A DNA stretch of 64,000 nt from contig OZ244890.1 of the NCBI GenBank assembly GCA_965221455.1, positions 1,054,001-1,118,000 of the forward strand, given 5' to 3'. This stretch comes from SMWN01 sp965221455. GTDB taxonomy: Bacteria > Pseudomonadota > Gammaproteobacteria > Eutrophobiales > Eutrophobiaceae. The position numbers were made by a program, and so were the translations under genes. This document shows positions 34,731 to 43,656 of the stretch, in pieces. How positions within the stretch are numbered: position 1 is the first letter of the stretch; every line of letters starts with the position of its first letter. The notes under the pieces are model-generated. The model saw only the letters and a program-made list of their open reading frames with translations. It was not told the DNA's origin and searched no databases.

Positions 34731-34750
34731 AATATCACAATGAATGTAAA

Positions 34751-35356
34751 ATGATCGGTCGAATTCAAGGCATATTAATCCACAAGCAACCACCGTATTT
34801 AATGGTCGATGTACAAGGTATTGCTTATGAAATTGAAGCACCGATGACGACTTTTTATAAACTGCCGGAAACCGGTGTGGAAGTTACTTTATTGACACAT
34901 CTGGCCATCCGGGATGATGCGCATCTGTTGTTTGGCTTTGCCTCACTTGAAGAACGCACCTTGTTCCGGGTTTTAATCAAGGTCAATGGTGTCGGCGCGA
35001 AGATGGCACTGACCATACTTTCCGGAATGGAAGCTGATCTATTTGCACAATGTGTTCGTGACGGTGATACTGACAGTCTGGTCAGACTGCCGGGTGTCGG
35101 CAAAAAAACGGCGGAAAGACTCATTATCGAGATGCGTGATCGCTTGCAGGATTGGGATGCAACATCTACGCCTGGCGGCACATCAAGCGATACACCCAAT
35201 CGACCTGCAAATCAGTCTGACGATGCCGTCAGTGCACTGGTCGCATTGGGATATAAACCGCAAGAAGCCAGTCGTCTTGTCCACACCGTGGCTACCGAAG
35301 AAATGAATAGCGAAGCAATCATTCGTGAAGCGCTCAAGGCTTCAGTAACAAAATAA
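34751..35356 (+). CDS. ruvA: Holliday junction DNA helicase subunit RuvA
   Basis: A 201-residue junction-recognition subunit. It starts MIGRIQGILIHKQPPYLMVD. The helix-hairpin-helix motifs are FRVLIKVNGVGAKMALTILS and LVRLPGVGKKTAERLIIEMR. The C-terminal RuvB-binding domain is at about residues 155-201. In most gammaproteobacteria ruvB follows directly; here about 1.1 kb with another gene separates them. Confidence 0.97.
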   Translation: MIGRIQGILIHKQPPYLMVDVQGIAYEIEAPMTTFYKLPETGVEVTLLTHLAIRDDAHLLFGFASLEERTLFRVLIKVNGVGAKMALTILSGMEADLFAQCVRDGDTDSLVRLPGVGKKTAERLIIEMRDRLQDWDATSTPGGTSSDTPNRPANQSDDAVSALVALGYKPQEASRLVHTVATEEMNSEAIIREALKASVTK

Positions 35357-35633
35357 ACGTCTGATCTGGCAGCACAGACAGCTCCAGGCACGCACTAAGC
35401 GCAGCTGATCACTGGTCATGTTTTGATTTTTATGCGGAGGCATTCAGGCAATATCACCCCGTGATCGTTTACTATTGTCGCTTTGATTATTTTGATAATG
35501 TCACTCGGTTTAAATTAAAGAATATTTTCATGCAGGTGTATACGATCTACGGAATATGGTAAATGTCGCAGGAAGATGAAGATATGGAAGCCAGAATCAC
35601 CGGGATTCCTATAAGCACGGAGAAAAATCGATA

Positions 35634-36236
35634 ATGAGTGAGAATTATAGGCGCGAAAATCAATTGCGCGAGAGCTTGAATAATTTTCTTAAGAGAGAGT
35701 TCGAGTTGCCTCAATTAGATTACTACGCTCGTATGGATCTGGGCGGATTTCTCCAGCTCAAATCGATCCTGAGCGATATCAACAATATACTTACCCTGAG
35801 GGTTACCCTTGCTTTCGCAAAATGGGTAGCAAAGCATCTATCCTTGGATGAGTCTGCCAGGCAACAAATGATTGCCCAAATCCAGGAGACTAAACCAAGT
35901 GCAAACGGGTACGACATTGAAGTATCTGAGCCGGTGAAGCTAATTGCTGAAGTTAAGTGCAACATTCCAATAAATGGCGGAAGAGTTTATGGCTCCGCAC
36001 AGAAAGATGGCATTGCTAAAGATATTAAGGCACTTATACACGGAAAAACAAAATCATCAATCTCACCGACAGAGTACCTGAAGTTCATGGTATTTCTTGA
36101 CATGTCAGAGATACGTGATGCCACCTCCCATTTCGTTAAGAACATGAAGGAAGAAAAATCACGAATAGTGTTCCTGGACAAAAACGCTGTGGCTGATGAC
36201 ACAAATAAAGTATATGTGGCTTATGTTAGGTTTTAG
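35634..36236 (+). CDS. predicted PD-(D/E)XK nuclease-like protein between ruvA and ruvB
   Basis: A 200-residue protein I cannot assign to a named family. The centre reads GYDIEV...KLIAEVKCN, which fits a PD-(D/E)XK core with D94, E106 and K108 as candidate catalytic residues. The following AQKDGIAKDIKALIHGK and a beta-strand pair (KFMVFLDM) resemble restriction-endonuclease folds. There is no signal peptide or membrane span. GGAG lies 11 bases before the ATG. The gene interrupts the ruvC-ruvA-ruvB operon, with about 270 bases of non-coding DNA before it and a repeat after it, as expected for an inserted gene. No methylase is adjacent; the only one in the window is dcm, 12 kb away. Function is not shown. 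Confidence 0.55.
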   Translation: MSENYRRENQLRESLNNFLKREFELPQLDYYARMDLGGFLQLKSILSDINNILTLRVTLAFAKWVAKHLSLDESARQQMIAQIQETKPSANGYDIEVSEPVKLIAEVKCNIPINGGRVYGSAQKDGIAKDIKALIHGKTKSSISPTEYLKFMVFLDMSEIRDATSHFVKNMKEEKSRIVFLDKNAVADDTNKVYVAYVRF

Positions 36237-36305
36237 GCTTAACAAGGCACGCAACACGGACGGCTTCGCCGCTGGTTTGCCTGGTCGTTCAATGCCGCGT
36301 AAGCA

Positions 36306-36331
36306 GATTCCGGCTTGCGCCAGAATGACAG
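36306..36331 (+). repeat. REP-like intergenic palindrome
   Basis: GATTCCGGCTTGCGCCAGAATGACAG resembles the widespread short repeat in which CCGG..GCGCC..GAATGAC forms a small imperfect hairpin. It lies in the non-coding DNA after the inserted gene and before ruvB. Confidence 0.5.
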
Positions 36332-36466
36332 TAGGGAATATAACTGGCATAGTTTCTCATAAGCCGAACAGGTGATGTCCAGCCTTGTAAATAAATTACC
36401 CAATTGGCATATCGGAGCATTAACAGGGAAAATATCACCCGGATGTATTGATGTATTAATATTTAC

Positions 36467-37510
36467 ATGACCGCCGAACCTAACCCAAATATCGCACCCA
36501 CCAGCGATGCTGAAGATGTTGCAGCAGATAATGCTCTACGCCCCAAACGGCTTACAGACTACCTCGGCCAACAATCAGTGCATGAACAAATGGAGATTTT
36601 CATTGGTGCAGCCCGAAAGCGGCGGGAATCTCTGGATCACGTCTTAATCTTTGGTCCACCCGGCCTGGGCAAAACCACATTGGCACATATCATTGCCAAT
36701 GAAATGGGCGTTAATATGCGACAAACCTCTGGCCCTGTACTGGAGCGTCAGGGGGATCTGGCAGCATTACTGACCAATCTTGAACCCCACGATACTTTAT
36801 TCATTGATGAAATTCACCGCTTAAGCCCGGTGGTCGAAGAGGTGCTGTATCCGGCCATGGAAGATTACCAAATCGATATCATGATCGGCGAAGGACCAGC
36901 CGCCCGCACAATCAAACTGGATGTGCCGCCTTTTACATTGGTCGGCGCAACAACTCGCGCAGGTTTATTAACCTCTCCCCTCAGAGATCGTTTCGGCATT
37001 GTCCAACGGCTGGAATTCTATAGCACTGATGAGCTATCCAGTATTATTAAACGTTCCGCCAAAATTCTCAAAGTGCCCATAGACGAAGCAGGTGCGAAAA
37101 AAATTGCAATACGTTCACGAGGCACACCGCGTATTGCTAACCGATTACTAAGACGTGTACGCGATTACGTTGAAGTCAAAGCCGATGGGAAAATCACGGA
37201 AATACTGGCTAACAAGGCATTGGATATGCTGAATGTCGATATCCAGGGTTTTGATGTGATGGATCGTAAGTTATTGCTGGCCATTATTCAGAAATTCGAC
37301 GGCGGCCCTGTCGGTGTCGGGAGTCTTGCTGCGGCTATCGGGGAAGAACGTGATACTATCGAAGACGTACTTGAACCGTTCTTAATCCAGCAGGGCTTTA
37401 TGATGCGAACCTCCAGAGGACGTACCGCAACAAAAACCGCTTATCTCCATTTTGGCCTGGATACACCAAAAGTGCTCGAATCAGGTATGGATTTATTCGA
37501 TGAAAAGTAA
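36467..37510 (+). CDS. ruvB: Holliday junction branch-migration ATPase RuvB
   Basis: A 347-residue AAA+ motor that drives branch migration with RuvA. Walker A is FGPPGLGKTTLAH, Walker B is TLFIDEIHR, sensor 1 is GATTRAGLLTSPLRDRFG, and the C-terminal winged helix contains GFMMRTSRGRTAT. The 3' end overlaps ybgC by 11 bases. It must have its own promoter or read-through, because a foreign gene separates it from ruvA. Confidence 0.97.
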   Translation: MTAEPNPNIAPTSDAEDVAADNALRPKRLTDYLGQQSVHEQMEIFIGAARKRRESLDHVLIFGPPGLGKTTLAHIIANEMGVNMRQTSGPVLERQGDLAALLTNLEPHDTLFIDEIHRLSPVVEEVLYPAMEDYQIDIMIGEGPAARTIKLDVPPFTLVGATTRAGLLTSPLRDRFGIVQRLEFYSTDELSSIIKRSAKILKVPIDEAGAKKIAIRSRGTPRIANRLLRRVRDYVEVKADGKITEILANKALDMLNVDIQGFDVMDRKLLLAIIQKFDGGPVGVGSLAAAIGEERDTIEDVLEPFLIQQGFMMRTSRGRTATKTAYLHFGLDTPKVLESGMDLFDEK

Positions 37511-37913
37511 TACAACCAATGAGTTCAATCTGCAAATACGTGTCTATTATGAAGATACAGACGCCGGTGGTATGGTCTATCACAGTAACTACCTTAACTT
37601 TATGGAACGTGCTCGCACCGAATGGTTGCGCCATGTCGGTTTCGATCAAGACATGCTGGCCGAAGAAAAAGAAATTTTATTCGCCGTGCGTAAAGTGAAT
37701 ATTGATTATAACAGACCTGCTTTATTCAACGATTTGCTTAATATCAAGACACGTATTATCGAACCGCGAAAAGTCAGCTTTGTTTTTGAGCAACTCGTTT
37801 TCAATCAAGCAGAAAAAATGATATGCAATGCAAAAATTAAAATTGTCTGCATTGACAGTAACACACTGAAACCCAAACCTATCCCTGAAACTATTTTGTC
37901 GGAGCTGAAGTAA
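37500..37913 (+). CDS. ybgC: YbgC family acyl-CoA thioesterase
   Basis: A 137-residue hot-dog-fold thioesterase of the Tol-Pal cluster. The active-site region is YYEDTDAGGMVYHSNYLNFM with the catalytic Asp. The frame opens at an earlier TTG; the ATG at 37500 fits the family start and overlaps ruvB by 11 bases. Its stop overlaps the tolQ ATG (TAATG). Confidence 0.95.
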   Translation: MKSNTTNEFNLQIRVYYEDTDAGGMVYHSNYLNFMERARTEWLRHVGFDQDMLAEEKEILFAVRKVNIDYNRPALFNDLLNIKTRIIEPRKVSFVFEQLVFNQAEKMICNAKIKIVCIDSNTLKPKPIPETILSELK

Positions 37914-38593
37914 TGTCTGCTGGTACTGATCTAGGTTTTCTGTATTTAATACTTAACGCAAGTTTGCTGGTGCAACTGGTAATGTTGTCGTTGGTTATCA
38001 CTTCATTTGTTTCATGGACAATGATCTTCAATAAACGGGTTGTGCTCAACGAAGCGAAAAAACAAGCTGATATATTTGAAGGTCAGTTTTGGTCATTTGA
38101 AGATCTCTCTCCACTTTATAATCGAATCTCCAACAGTAAAAACCTGTCAACCGGCATGGAAAAGATATTTGAAGCCGGATTCAATGAGTTCAAACGTTTA
38201 CACAAACAGGAAAATACTCCGGCAGATGCCGTTATCGAGGGCGCACAGCGCTCTATGCGCATTGCCCTGAATAAAGAAATTGACACCCTTGAAACCAATC
38301 TTTCTTTTCTGGCAACAGTGGGTTCAACCACCCCCTATATTGGTTTATTCGGCACAGTCTGGGGGATTATGAATAGCTTTCGTGCTTTGGGTAATGTGCA
38401 ACAGGCCTCTATCTCTTTAGTTGCGCCGGGTATTGCGGAAGCATTGATCGCCACTGCCATGGGTTTATTTGCCGCGATACCTGCTGTCATTGCCTACAAC
38501 CGTTATTCAAATGATGTTGAAAGATTAATTAACCGTTACGACATATTCACGGATGAGTTTTCTTCCATTCTGCATCGTTATGCGCATAGTTAA
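37913..38593 (+). CDS. tolQ: Tol-Pal system proton channel subunit TolQ
   Basis: A 226-residue inner-membrane protein of the MotA/TolQ/ExbB family with three membrane spans: one near the N-terminus and two in the C-terminal part (FLATVGSTTPYIGLFGTVWG, IAEALIATAMGLFAAIPAV). With TolR it harnesses the proton gradient to energise TolA, which keeps the outer membrane constricting with the division septum. Confidence 0.97.
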   Translation: MSAGTDLGFLYLILNASLLVQLVMLSLVITSFVSWTMIFNKRVVLNEAKKQADIFEGQFWSFEDLSPLYNRISNSKNLSTGMEKIFEAGFNEFKRLHKQENTPADAVIEGAQRSMRIALNKEIDTLETNLSFLATVGSTTPYIGLFGTVWGIMNSFRALGNVQQASISLVAPGIAEALIATAMGLFAAIPAVIAYNRYSNDVERLINRYDIFTDEFSSILHRYAHS

Positions 38594-38608
38594 AGTTGCT
38601 TGTTAATT

Positions 38609-39034
38609 ATGAGATCCCGAATACGTAAACGTCCGATGGCCGATATTAATGTCGTGCCTTACATTGATGTAATGCTGGTACTGCTGGTCATTTTTATGAT
38701 TACTGCACCATTGCTCAGTCAGGGAGTAAAAATTGACTTGCCTCAAGTTCCCTCCAAGCCATTGGAGATGGATCAAAATAAAGAACCTGTAATTATAAGG
38801 GTTGATGTAACAGGCAAATTTTTTATAGACTTCGGCGAAGATCAGGACCAACCGGTTACAACTAAAGAGTTGGCAACACGTGTAAATGCCATTTTAAAAT
38901 ATAAACCCGATACACCAGTACTCGTTGGCGGCGATACGAATGTCCCTTATGGACGTATTGTTGGATTAATGTCTTTGTTGCAAAGTGTCGGCGTCCCCAG
39001 TGTCGGGATGATCACTGAACCACCCGAAAATTAA
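38609..39034 (+). CDS. tolR: Tol-Pal system protein TolR
   Basis: A 141-residue ExbD/TolR family protein. Its single membrane span holds the proton-carrying Asp in VVPYIDVMLVLLVIFM. The periplasmic domain follows. The frame opens at a TTG (38600); the ATG at 38609 gives the usual short cytoplasmic N-terminus (MRSRIRKRPMADIN). Confidence 0.96.
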   Translation: MRSRIRKRPMADINVVPYIDVMLVLLVIFMITAPLLSQGVKIDLPQVPSKPLEMDQNKEPVIIRVDVTGKFFIDFGEDQDQPVTTKELATRVNAILKYKPDTPVLVGGDTNVPYGRIVGLMSLLQSVGVPSVGMITEPPEN

Positions 39035-39040
39035 TGTCAA

Positions 39041-40006
39041 ATGAAATTGGGTTGGTTCACAAAATTCGGTTCCTGCACGCTATCTTTAATACTGCATGTC
39101 GCTCTTGGCACTTTATTAATAGTCAGTTTTGACTTTACATCTAAACCGGAAATTAAACCAAGGAAAGATGTAAACTTTGTTGAAGCTGTTGTAGTTGATA
39201 AAAAACAGATTGATCTCGAACTGGCACGAATTAAAAAAGTCGAAGATGAAAAACACCAAAAAGAAAAAAAACGTCTTAATGATCTCGAAAAAAAGGCAAC
39301 AAAACTGAAGAATATTCGTCTGGCCGAAGAGAAAAAACTGGCCGAAACCAAAAAGAAAAAAGAACAAGAACAGAAACGACGCAAAGTAGAACAAGATAGG
39401 CTGGCGACTCTGGAAAAAGAAAAAACAGAACTTGGAAAACAACGAGAACTCGAGGAAAAAAGATTGGCCGAAACCAAAAAGAAAAAAGAACAAGAGCAAG
39501 ATAAGCTGGCAACTCTGGAAAAAGAAAAAACGGAGCTTAGAAAACAACGAGAACTCGAAGAAAAAAAGATAAAAGAGGCGGAAGAAAAAGCGAAAAAGCT
39601 CAAGGCTGCGGAAGAAAAACGACGTCAAGAGGCCGAAGCTGCGAAGAAGAAAAAACTTGAGGAAGAACTTGCCGCTGAATTAGCAGCAGAGGAAGCTGCT
39701 GAATTAGCGCGAAAGGATCGAGCACTGATCAATAACATCGCAAGCAATATTAAACGTAGTATAGAAAGTAAATTTAACAAGGTTGGGTTACCCCAGGGCA
39801 TCGCATGTGTACTACGTGTTCGACTGAATCCAGGAGGAGAAGTGGTTAATGTCAGTATTGCCGAATCCAGCGGTAACGAGATTTTTGATCGACGCGCTGT
39901 TAATGCCACCGAGAAAGCCTCGCCGCTGCCCGTTCCCGACGATGTGGCGACATTTGATAGACTGAATTTGCGAGAAAATAACATACTCTTCGAACCAACA
40001 AATTAA
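39041..40006 (+). CDS. tolA: Tol-Pal system protein TolA
   Basis: A 321-residue protein spanning the periplasm. An N-terminal membrane anchor (SLILHVALGTLLIVSFDF) is followed by a long Lys/Glu-rich coiled-coil domain II (about residues 45-225). The C-terminal TolA-III/TonB-like domain contains VRLNPGGEVVNVSIAESSGN and binds TolB/Pal. Domain II carries a near-exact internal duplication (separate entry). Confidence 0.93.
   Translation: MKLGWFTKFGSCTLSLILHVALGTLLIVSFDFTSKPEIKPRKDVNFVEAVVVDKKQIDLELARIKKVEDEKHQKEKKRLNDLEKKATKLKNIRLAEEKKLAETKKKKEQEQKRRKVEQDRLATLEKEKTELGKQRELEEKRLAETKKKKEQEQDKLATLEKEKTELRKQRELEEKKIKEAEEKAKKLKAAEEKRRQEAEAAKKKKLEEELAAELAAEEAAELARKDRALINNIASNIKRSIESKFNKVGLPQGIACVLRVRLNPGGEVVNVSIAESSGNEIFDRRAVNATEKASPLPVPDDVATFDRLNLRENNILFEPTN
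39338..39568 (+). repeat. internal duplication in the TolA coiled coil
   Basis: Two adjacent segments, of 126 and 105 bases, both encode LAETKKKKEQEQ, then LATLEKEKTEL, then KQRELEEK. The nucleotides are nearly identical. The first copy has seven extra codons. The duplication lengthens the periplasmic helix and looks recent. Confidence 0.8.
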
Positions 40007-40016
40007 CATCTCACCA

Positions 40017-41336
40017 ATGACTGGAATGACTATTAAAAATTTTTATACTGTATTGATTACTACATGTGCATTATTTTTTATGAATAATGCCGCCGCGATT
40101 GATATTACTATCGAACAAGGCATAGAGAATCCTATTCCTGTCGCCATTGTTCCCTTTGGTTGGTCACAGGCGGCTACAGCACCTATCGATCTCGCGGAAA
40201 TCATCACCGGCGATCTTGAGCGCAGTGCGCGATTTAAGGCCGTGGATTATGCAGATCTGCCACAACACCCAAGTAAATTTCAGGATATAAATTTTAAAGA
40301 CTGGCGTTTGTTGGGCATGGAAAACCTTGTGATCGGTCGACTGATAGAAACCAGCACAGAGGACTACGAAGTCGAGTTTCGCTTGATAGATGTCTATAAA
40401 GAAAAACAGATTGCCGGTTTCAAACTACCCTCAACCAAGAGTCAACTAAGAACAACAGCGCACGAACTCAGCGATATTATTTATGAAAAACTGATTGGTG
40501 TACGCGGCGCATTCGCCACTCGCATTGCATACATTACAGTTAATGAAAAAGGCGACGGAAAAAAGAATTATTCCTTACAGATTGCTGATGCTGATGGATA
40601 TAACCCTCAAGTCTTGCTTGAATCACCCCAACCGTTACTGTCGCCCAGTTGGTCGCCAGATGGTAAGCGTCTGGCTTACGTTTCTTTTGAAGACAAAAAT
40701 TCTGCTATTTTTATACAAGATATAAAAACCGGAAAACGTGACAAAGTTGCAGCATATAAGGGTATCAATAGCGCACCAGCATGGTCCCCGGATGGTCTTG
40801 ATTTAGCAATGACTTTATCCAAAGATGGAAATACTGAAATTTACGTGATGCATCTCAGCTCAGGAACCCTGAAACGAATCACTAGAAATAAGGCTATCGA
40901 CACAGAACCAAGCTGGTCTGACGATGGCAAAAAACTGGCATTCACCTCAGATCGGGGAGGAAGCCCGCAAATTTATGAAGTTGCGATAGAAGGTGATGGC
41001 AAACCAAAACGACTAACCTTTGAAGGTACCTACAATGCGCGACCACAATACTCATCCGATGGTGTTTTTTTGACAATGGTAACAGGCGAAAATGGTATTT
41101 ATCGTATTGCTATTCTTGATTTACGCAACGGATTCTTTGACATACTGACGGAGGCTAGACTGGATGAATCCCCCAGCTTTGCACCCAATGATCATATGAT
41201 TATTTACGCGACCTCAAATGCTCACGGCACTGTCCTTGCGGCTGTTTCTGCAGATGGACAAATTCATCAACAGCTGGCGTTTCAAGACGGCGAAGTCAGA
41301 GAACCTGCATGGGGACCATTTTTATCAAAACGTTAA
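40017..41336 (+). CDS. tolB: Tol-Pal system beta-propeller protein TolB
   Basis: A 439-residue periplasmic protein. A signal peptide (VLITTCALFFMNNAAA) is followed by an N-terminal D1 domain (VPFGW, GDLERSARF) and a six-bladed propeller with repeated SWSPDGKRLAYVSFE-like blades (APAWSPDGLDLAMTLSKDGN, EPSWSDDGKKLAFTSDRGGS). It docks to Pal and to TolA. Confidence 0.97.
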   Translation: MTGMTIKNFYTVLITTCALFFMNNAAAIDITIEQGIENPIPVAIVPFGWSQAATAPIDLAEIITGDLERSARFKAVDYADLPQHPSKFQDINFKDWRLLGMENLVIGRLIETSTEDYEVEFRLIDVYKEKQIAGFKLPSTKSQLRTTAHELSDIIYEKLIGVRGAFATRIAYITVNEKGDGKKNYSLQIADADGYNPQVLLESPQPLLSPSWSPDGKRLAYVSFEDKNSAIFIQDIKTGKRDKVAAYKGINSAPAWSPDGLDLAMTLSKDGNTEIYVMHLSSGTLKRITRNKAIDTEPSWSDDGKKLAFTSDRGGSPQIYEVAIEGDGKPKRLTFEGTYNARPQYSSDGVFLTMVTGENGIYRIAILDLRNGFFDILTEARLDESPSFAPNDHMIIYATSNAHGTVLAAVSADGQIHQQLAFQDGEVREPAWGPFLSKR

Positions 41337-41372
41337 TCTCACTGATGATTATGTAAGAGAATTACAGGTTTG

Positions 41373-41381
41373 TGTTATGCT
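41373..41381 (+). promoter_or_regulatory. candidate extended -10 promoter upstream of pal
   Basis: TGTTATGCT (TGn plus TATGCT) lies about 34 bases before the pal ATG in the tolB-pal gap. The -35 region is poor. It may give pal extra transcription beyond operon read-through. Confidence 0.3.
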
Positions 41382-41414
41382 ATCCACGATTTCGGCGGGT
41401 TGTTATAGGGGAAA

Positions 41415-41942
41415 ATGATGAATAATAAATTAATAGCGATTTTACTTTTTGCGACACTTCTTTTTGCCTGTGGATCCACTCCGCAAAAAGCTGATGATGC
41501 CGTTGCTGTAGAAGATCAGGGAACTAATCTGGACGAGACAGAAAATGCCCGTACCTTCCCCTCTGAAGGCGATGAACTTTCAGGTATTAGTTCGCTGGAT
41601 GATCCACGAAGTCTCCTCTCAGCCAGAAACATTTATTTCGAATATGACAGCAGCGATATTAAATTTGAAGATCGTGCGACTGTTGAGGCGCATGCTGGAC
41701 ATCTGGTGGCAAACCCAAATAAAAATATTACATTGGAAGGACATGCTGATGAACGAGGATCCCGTGAATACAACCTGGCTCTGGGTGAAAAACGTGCGCA
41801 AACTGTAAAACGTCAGATGACGATCCTGGGAGCATCACCAAGTCAAATTCGCACAATAAGTTACGGTGAAGAGAGGCCTGCTATAAACGGTCATGATGAA
41901 AATTCATGGAGTCAAAATAGACGAGTAGAAATTATTCATTGA
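41415..41942 (+). CDS. pal: peptidoglycan-associated lipoprotein Pal
   Basis: A 175-residue outer-membrane lipoprotein. The lipobox LLFACGS gives the lipidated Cys. A low-complexity linker leads to an OmpA-like peptidoglycan-binding domain with IYFEYDSSDIKFED, LEGHADERGSREYNLALGEK and ISYGEERPA. It tethers the outer membrane to peptidoglycan and binds TolB. Two ATG codons in tandem leave the start uncertain by one residue. Confidence 0.96.
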   Translation: MMNNKLIAILLFATLLFACGSTPQKADDAVAVEDQGTNLDETENARTFPSEGDELSGISSLDDPRSLLSARNIYFEYDSSDIKFEDRATVEAHAGHLVANPNKNITLEGHADERGSREYNLALGEKRAQTVKRQMTILGASPSQIRTISYGEERPAINGHDENSWSQNRRVEIIH

Positions 41943-42874
41943 GAATTATTGTTGTGTTATGCAAAAAATCGTCACGCCTGTTTTTAACGCACAGTGTCCT
42001 GCTTGGTGGGCTACTGCTTTCTCCTGATATATTCGCCGAGAAAAAATCCGCACCAGTTACAATACCGATGTCCCCGGAGACAGAACAACGTTTGGCAAAT
42101 ATAGAACGTTTGCTACAAAGCAACGGCCTCCTGGATATATTGCAACAAATGGAATCATTGCAGCAGGAAGTTGCCAAAATTCGTGGCAAAATCGAAGTGA
42201 ATAATCACGTGCTTGAGCAAATTAAAAATAGACAACGTAATCTGTACGCCGATACTGATCGTCGACTACAACTAATGGAAAATCGATCCGTTGAAGGTCA
42301 ATCAATAACGATGATGACCACTGGATCTATCGAAAATAAACCGCTACCGGGGACATCAGAAAAAACCGAAACTATCACTGTGCCGAAAATCCAGGCTGAT
42401 GCGATAGCACTTACCCTAGAGCAAACCGGGTCGCCAATTGAATCACAAACGGATCAGAATGTCGGTGCGGAAACACTGGCAAAAATAGATCCAGTACAAA
42501 TACAAGCGGAATATCAACAAGCATTTAAATTACTTAAATCATCGCGATATGATCAGGCTGTTAAGGCATTCTCTAAATTCATTAAATCATATCCGGATGA
42601 TCAGTATTCAGATAATGCCCAGTACTGGATGGCCGAGGCATTGTATGTAAAGCGACAATATGAAAATGCGATTAGAGAATATAACAAACTGGTTTCTAAT
42701 TACCCTGATAGCCAGAAAGTTCCGCATGGACTATTGAAGATCGGTTATAGCTATCAGGAGCTGGGCAATATTGACACTGCGAAACTCTGGTATATAGATT
42801 TAAGACAACGTTTCCCCGGAACAACTGCGTCACGCCTGGCTGAAGACCGTTTAAAAAATATTAATGGCTCCTAA
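41939..42874 (+). CDS. cpoB: cell division coordinator CpoB (YbgF)
   Basis: A 311-residue periplasmic protein. A signal peptide (FLTHSVLLGGLLLSPDIFA) is followed by an N-terminal trimerising coiled coil (PETEQRLANIERLLQSNGLL), a variable linker and C-terminal TPRs (YQQAFKLLKSSRYDQAVKAF, YWMAEALYVKRQYENAIREY). It coordinates Tol-Pal with PBP1b at the septum. The likely start is a TTG overlapping the pal stop by four bases; a GTG five codons on is also possible. Confidence 0.92.
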   Translation: MRIIVVLCKKSSRLFLTHSVLLGGLLLSPDIFAEKKSAPVTIPMSPETEQRLANIERLLQSNGLLDILQQMESLQQEVAKIRGKIEVNNHVLEQIKNRQRNLYADTDRRLQLMENRSVEGQSITMMTTGSIENKPLPGTSEKTETITVPKIQADAIALTLEQTGSPIESQTDQNVGAETLAKIDPVQIQAEYQQAFKLLKSSRYDQAVKAFSKFIKSYPDDQYSDNAQYWMAEALYVKRQYENAIREYNKLVSNYPDSQKVPHGLLKIGYSYQELGNIDTAKLWYIDLRQRFPGTTASRLAEDRLKNINGS

Positions 42875-42887
42875 GTATTAATACTTA
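42872..42887. repeat. 16-bp perfect palindrome at the cpoB stop codon
   Basis: TAAGTATTAATACTTA is a perfect palindrome whose first three bases are the cpoB stop codon. It is too AT-rich and too short to be a good terminator and could bind a dimeric protein. Confidence 0.5.
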
Positions 42888-42940
42888 ATCAACACAGTCT
42901 CTGACATGGTTCAGTGATTAACTGAAACGCCTCTTTCAAG

Positions 42941-43618
42941 ATGACTTCTTCAAGCAAAAATGCAAATCTAAATGAAAGTTTATCCTTGAAGGTAAACGAA
43001 ATATTTTTTTCTATTCAGGGGGAAACCAGTCGCACAGGACTCCCAACCATCTTCATCCGATTAACTGGTTGTCCGCTGCGCTGTGTTTATTGCGATACTG
43101 AGTATGCTTTTCATAAAGGCACTGAGATAACATTTACCGATATTATGAAAAGTATTTCTGTTTATAAAACCAGACACGTGACCGTCACGGGTGGCGAACC
43201 CTTGATGCAAAAAAACTGTCGGTCTCTGTTAACTTTACTTTGTGAATCCGGCTACGCCGTTTCTTTGGAAACCAGCGGCACACTGGGGGTCAGTGATATT
43301 GATAGTCGTGTTTCCAGAATTGTAGACCTAAAAACTCCAGCCTCTGGAGAAGTCGAAAAAAATTTATATGGCAATCTCCAATATCTGACCAGTCATGATC
43401 AGGTTAAATTCGTTATTCGCGATCGCAATGACTATAAATGGTCAAAAGAAAAATTAAATGAATACAACTTGAACAAACAATGTGAAGTTCTTTTCTCCGG
43501 CAGTTATGGCGAATTACAAACGGCGCAATTGGCCGACTGGATACTGCAAGACCAATTGCCCGTCAGACTACAAATACAATTACATAAATTCTTATGGGGC
43601 GATGTTCCGGGAAAATAA
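42941..43618 (+). CDS. queE: 7-carboxy-7-deazaguanine synthase QueE
   Basis: A 225-residue radical-SAM enzyme that makes the 7-deazaguanine ring in queuosine/preQ0 synthesis. The cluster motif CPLRCVYC is preceded by FFSIQGETSRTGLPTIFIRL. VTVTGGEPLMQ is the SAM-binding segment. It is followed by queC, the next pathway gene. A position directly after tol-pal-cpoB is common. Confidence 0.95.
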   Translation: MTSSSKNANLNESLSLKVNEIFFSIQGETSRTGLPTIFIRLTGCPLRCVYCDTEYAFHKGTEITFTDIMKSISVYKTRHVTVTGGEPLMQKNCRSLLTLLCESGYAVSLETSGTLGVSDIDSRVSRIVDLKTPASGEVEKNLYGNLQYLTSHDQVKFVIRDRNDYKWSKEKLNEYNLNKQCEVLFSGSYGELQTAQLADWILQDQLPVRLQIQLHKFLWGDVPGK

Positions 43619-43656
43619 CTCTCTGAAATTACTTGCAAAAACAAAAACTGCCTAAG

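Noticed and set aside
39037..39628. Ser/Phe-rich antisense frames over tolA
   Set aside because: They are complement shadows of the Lys/Glu-rich TolA coiled coil.
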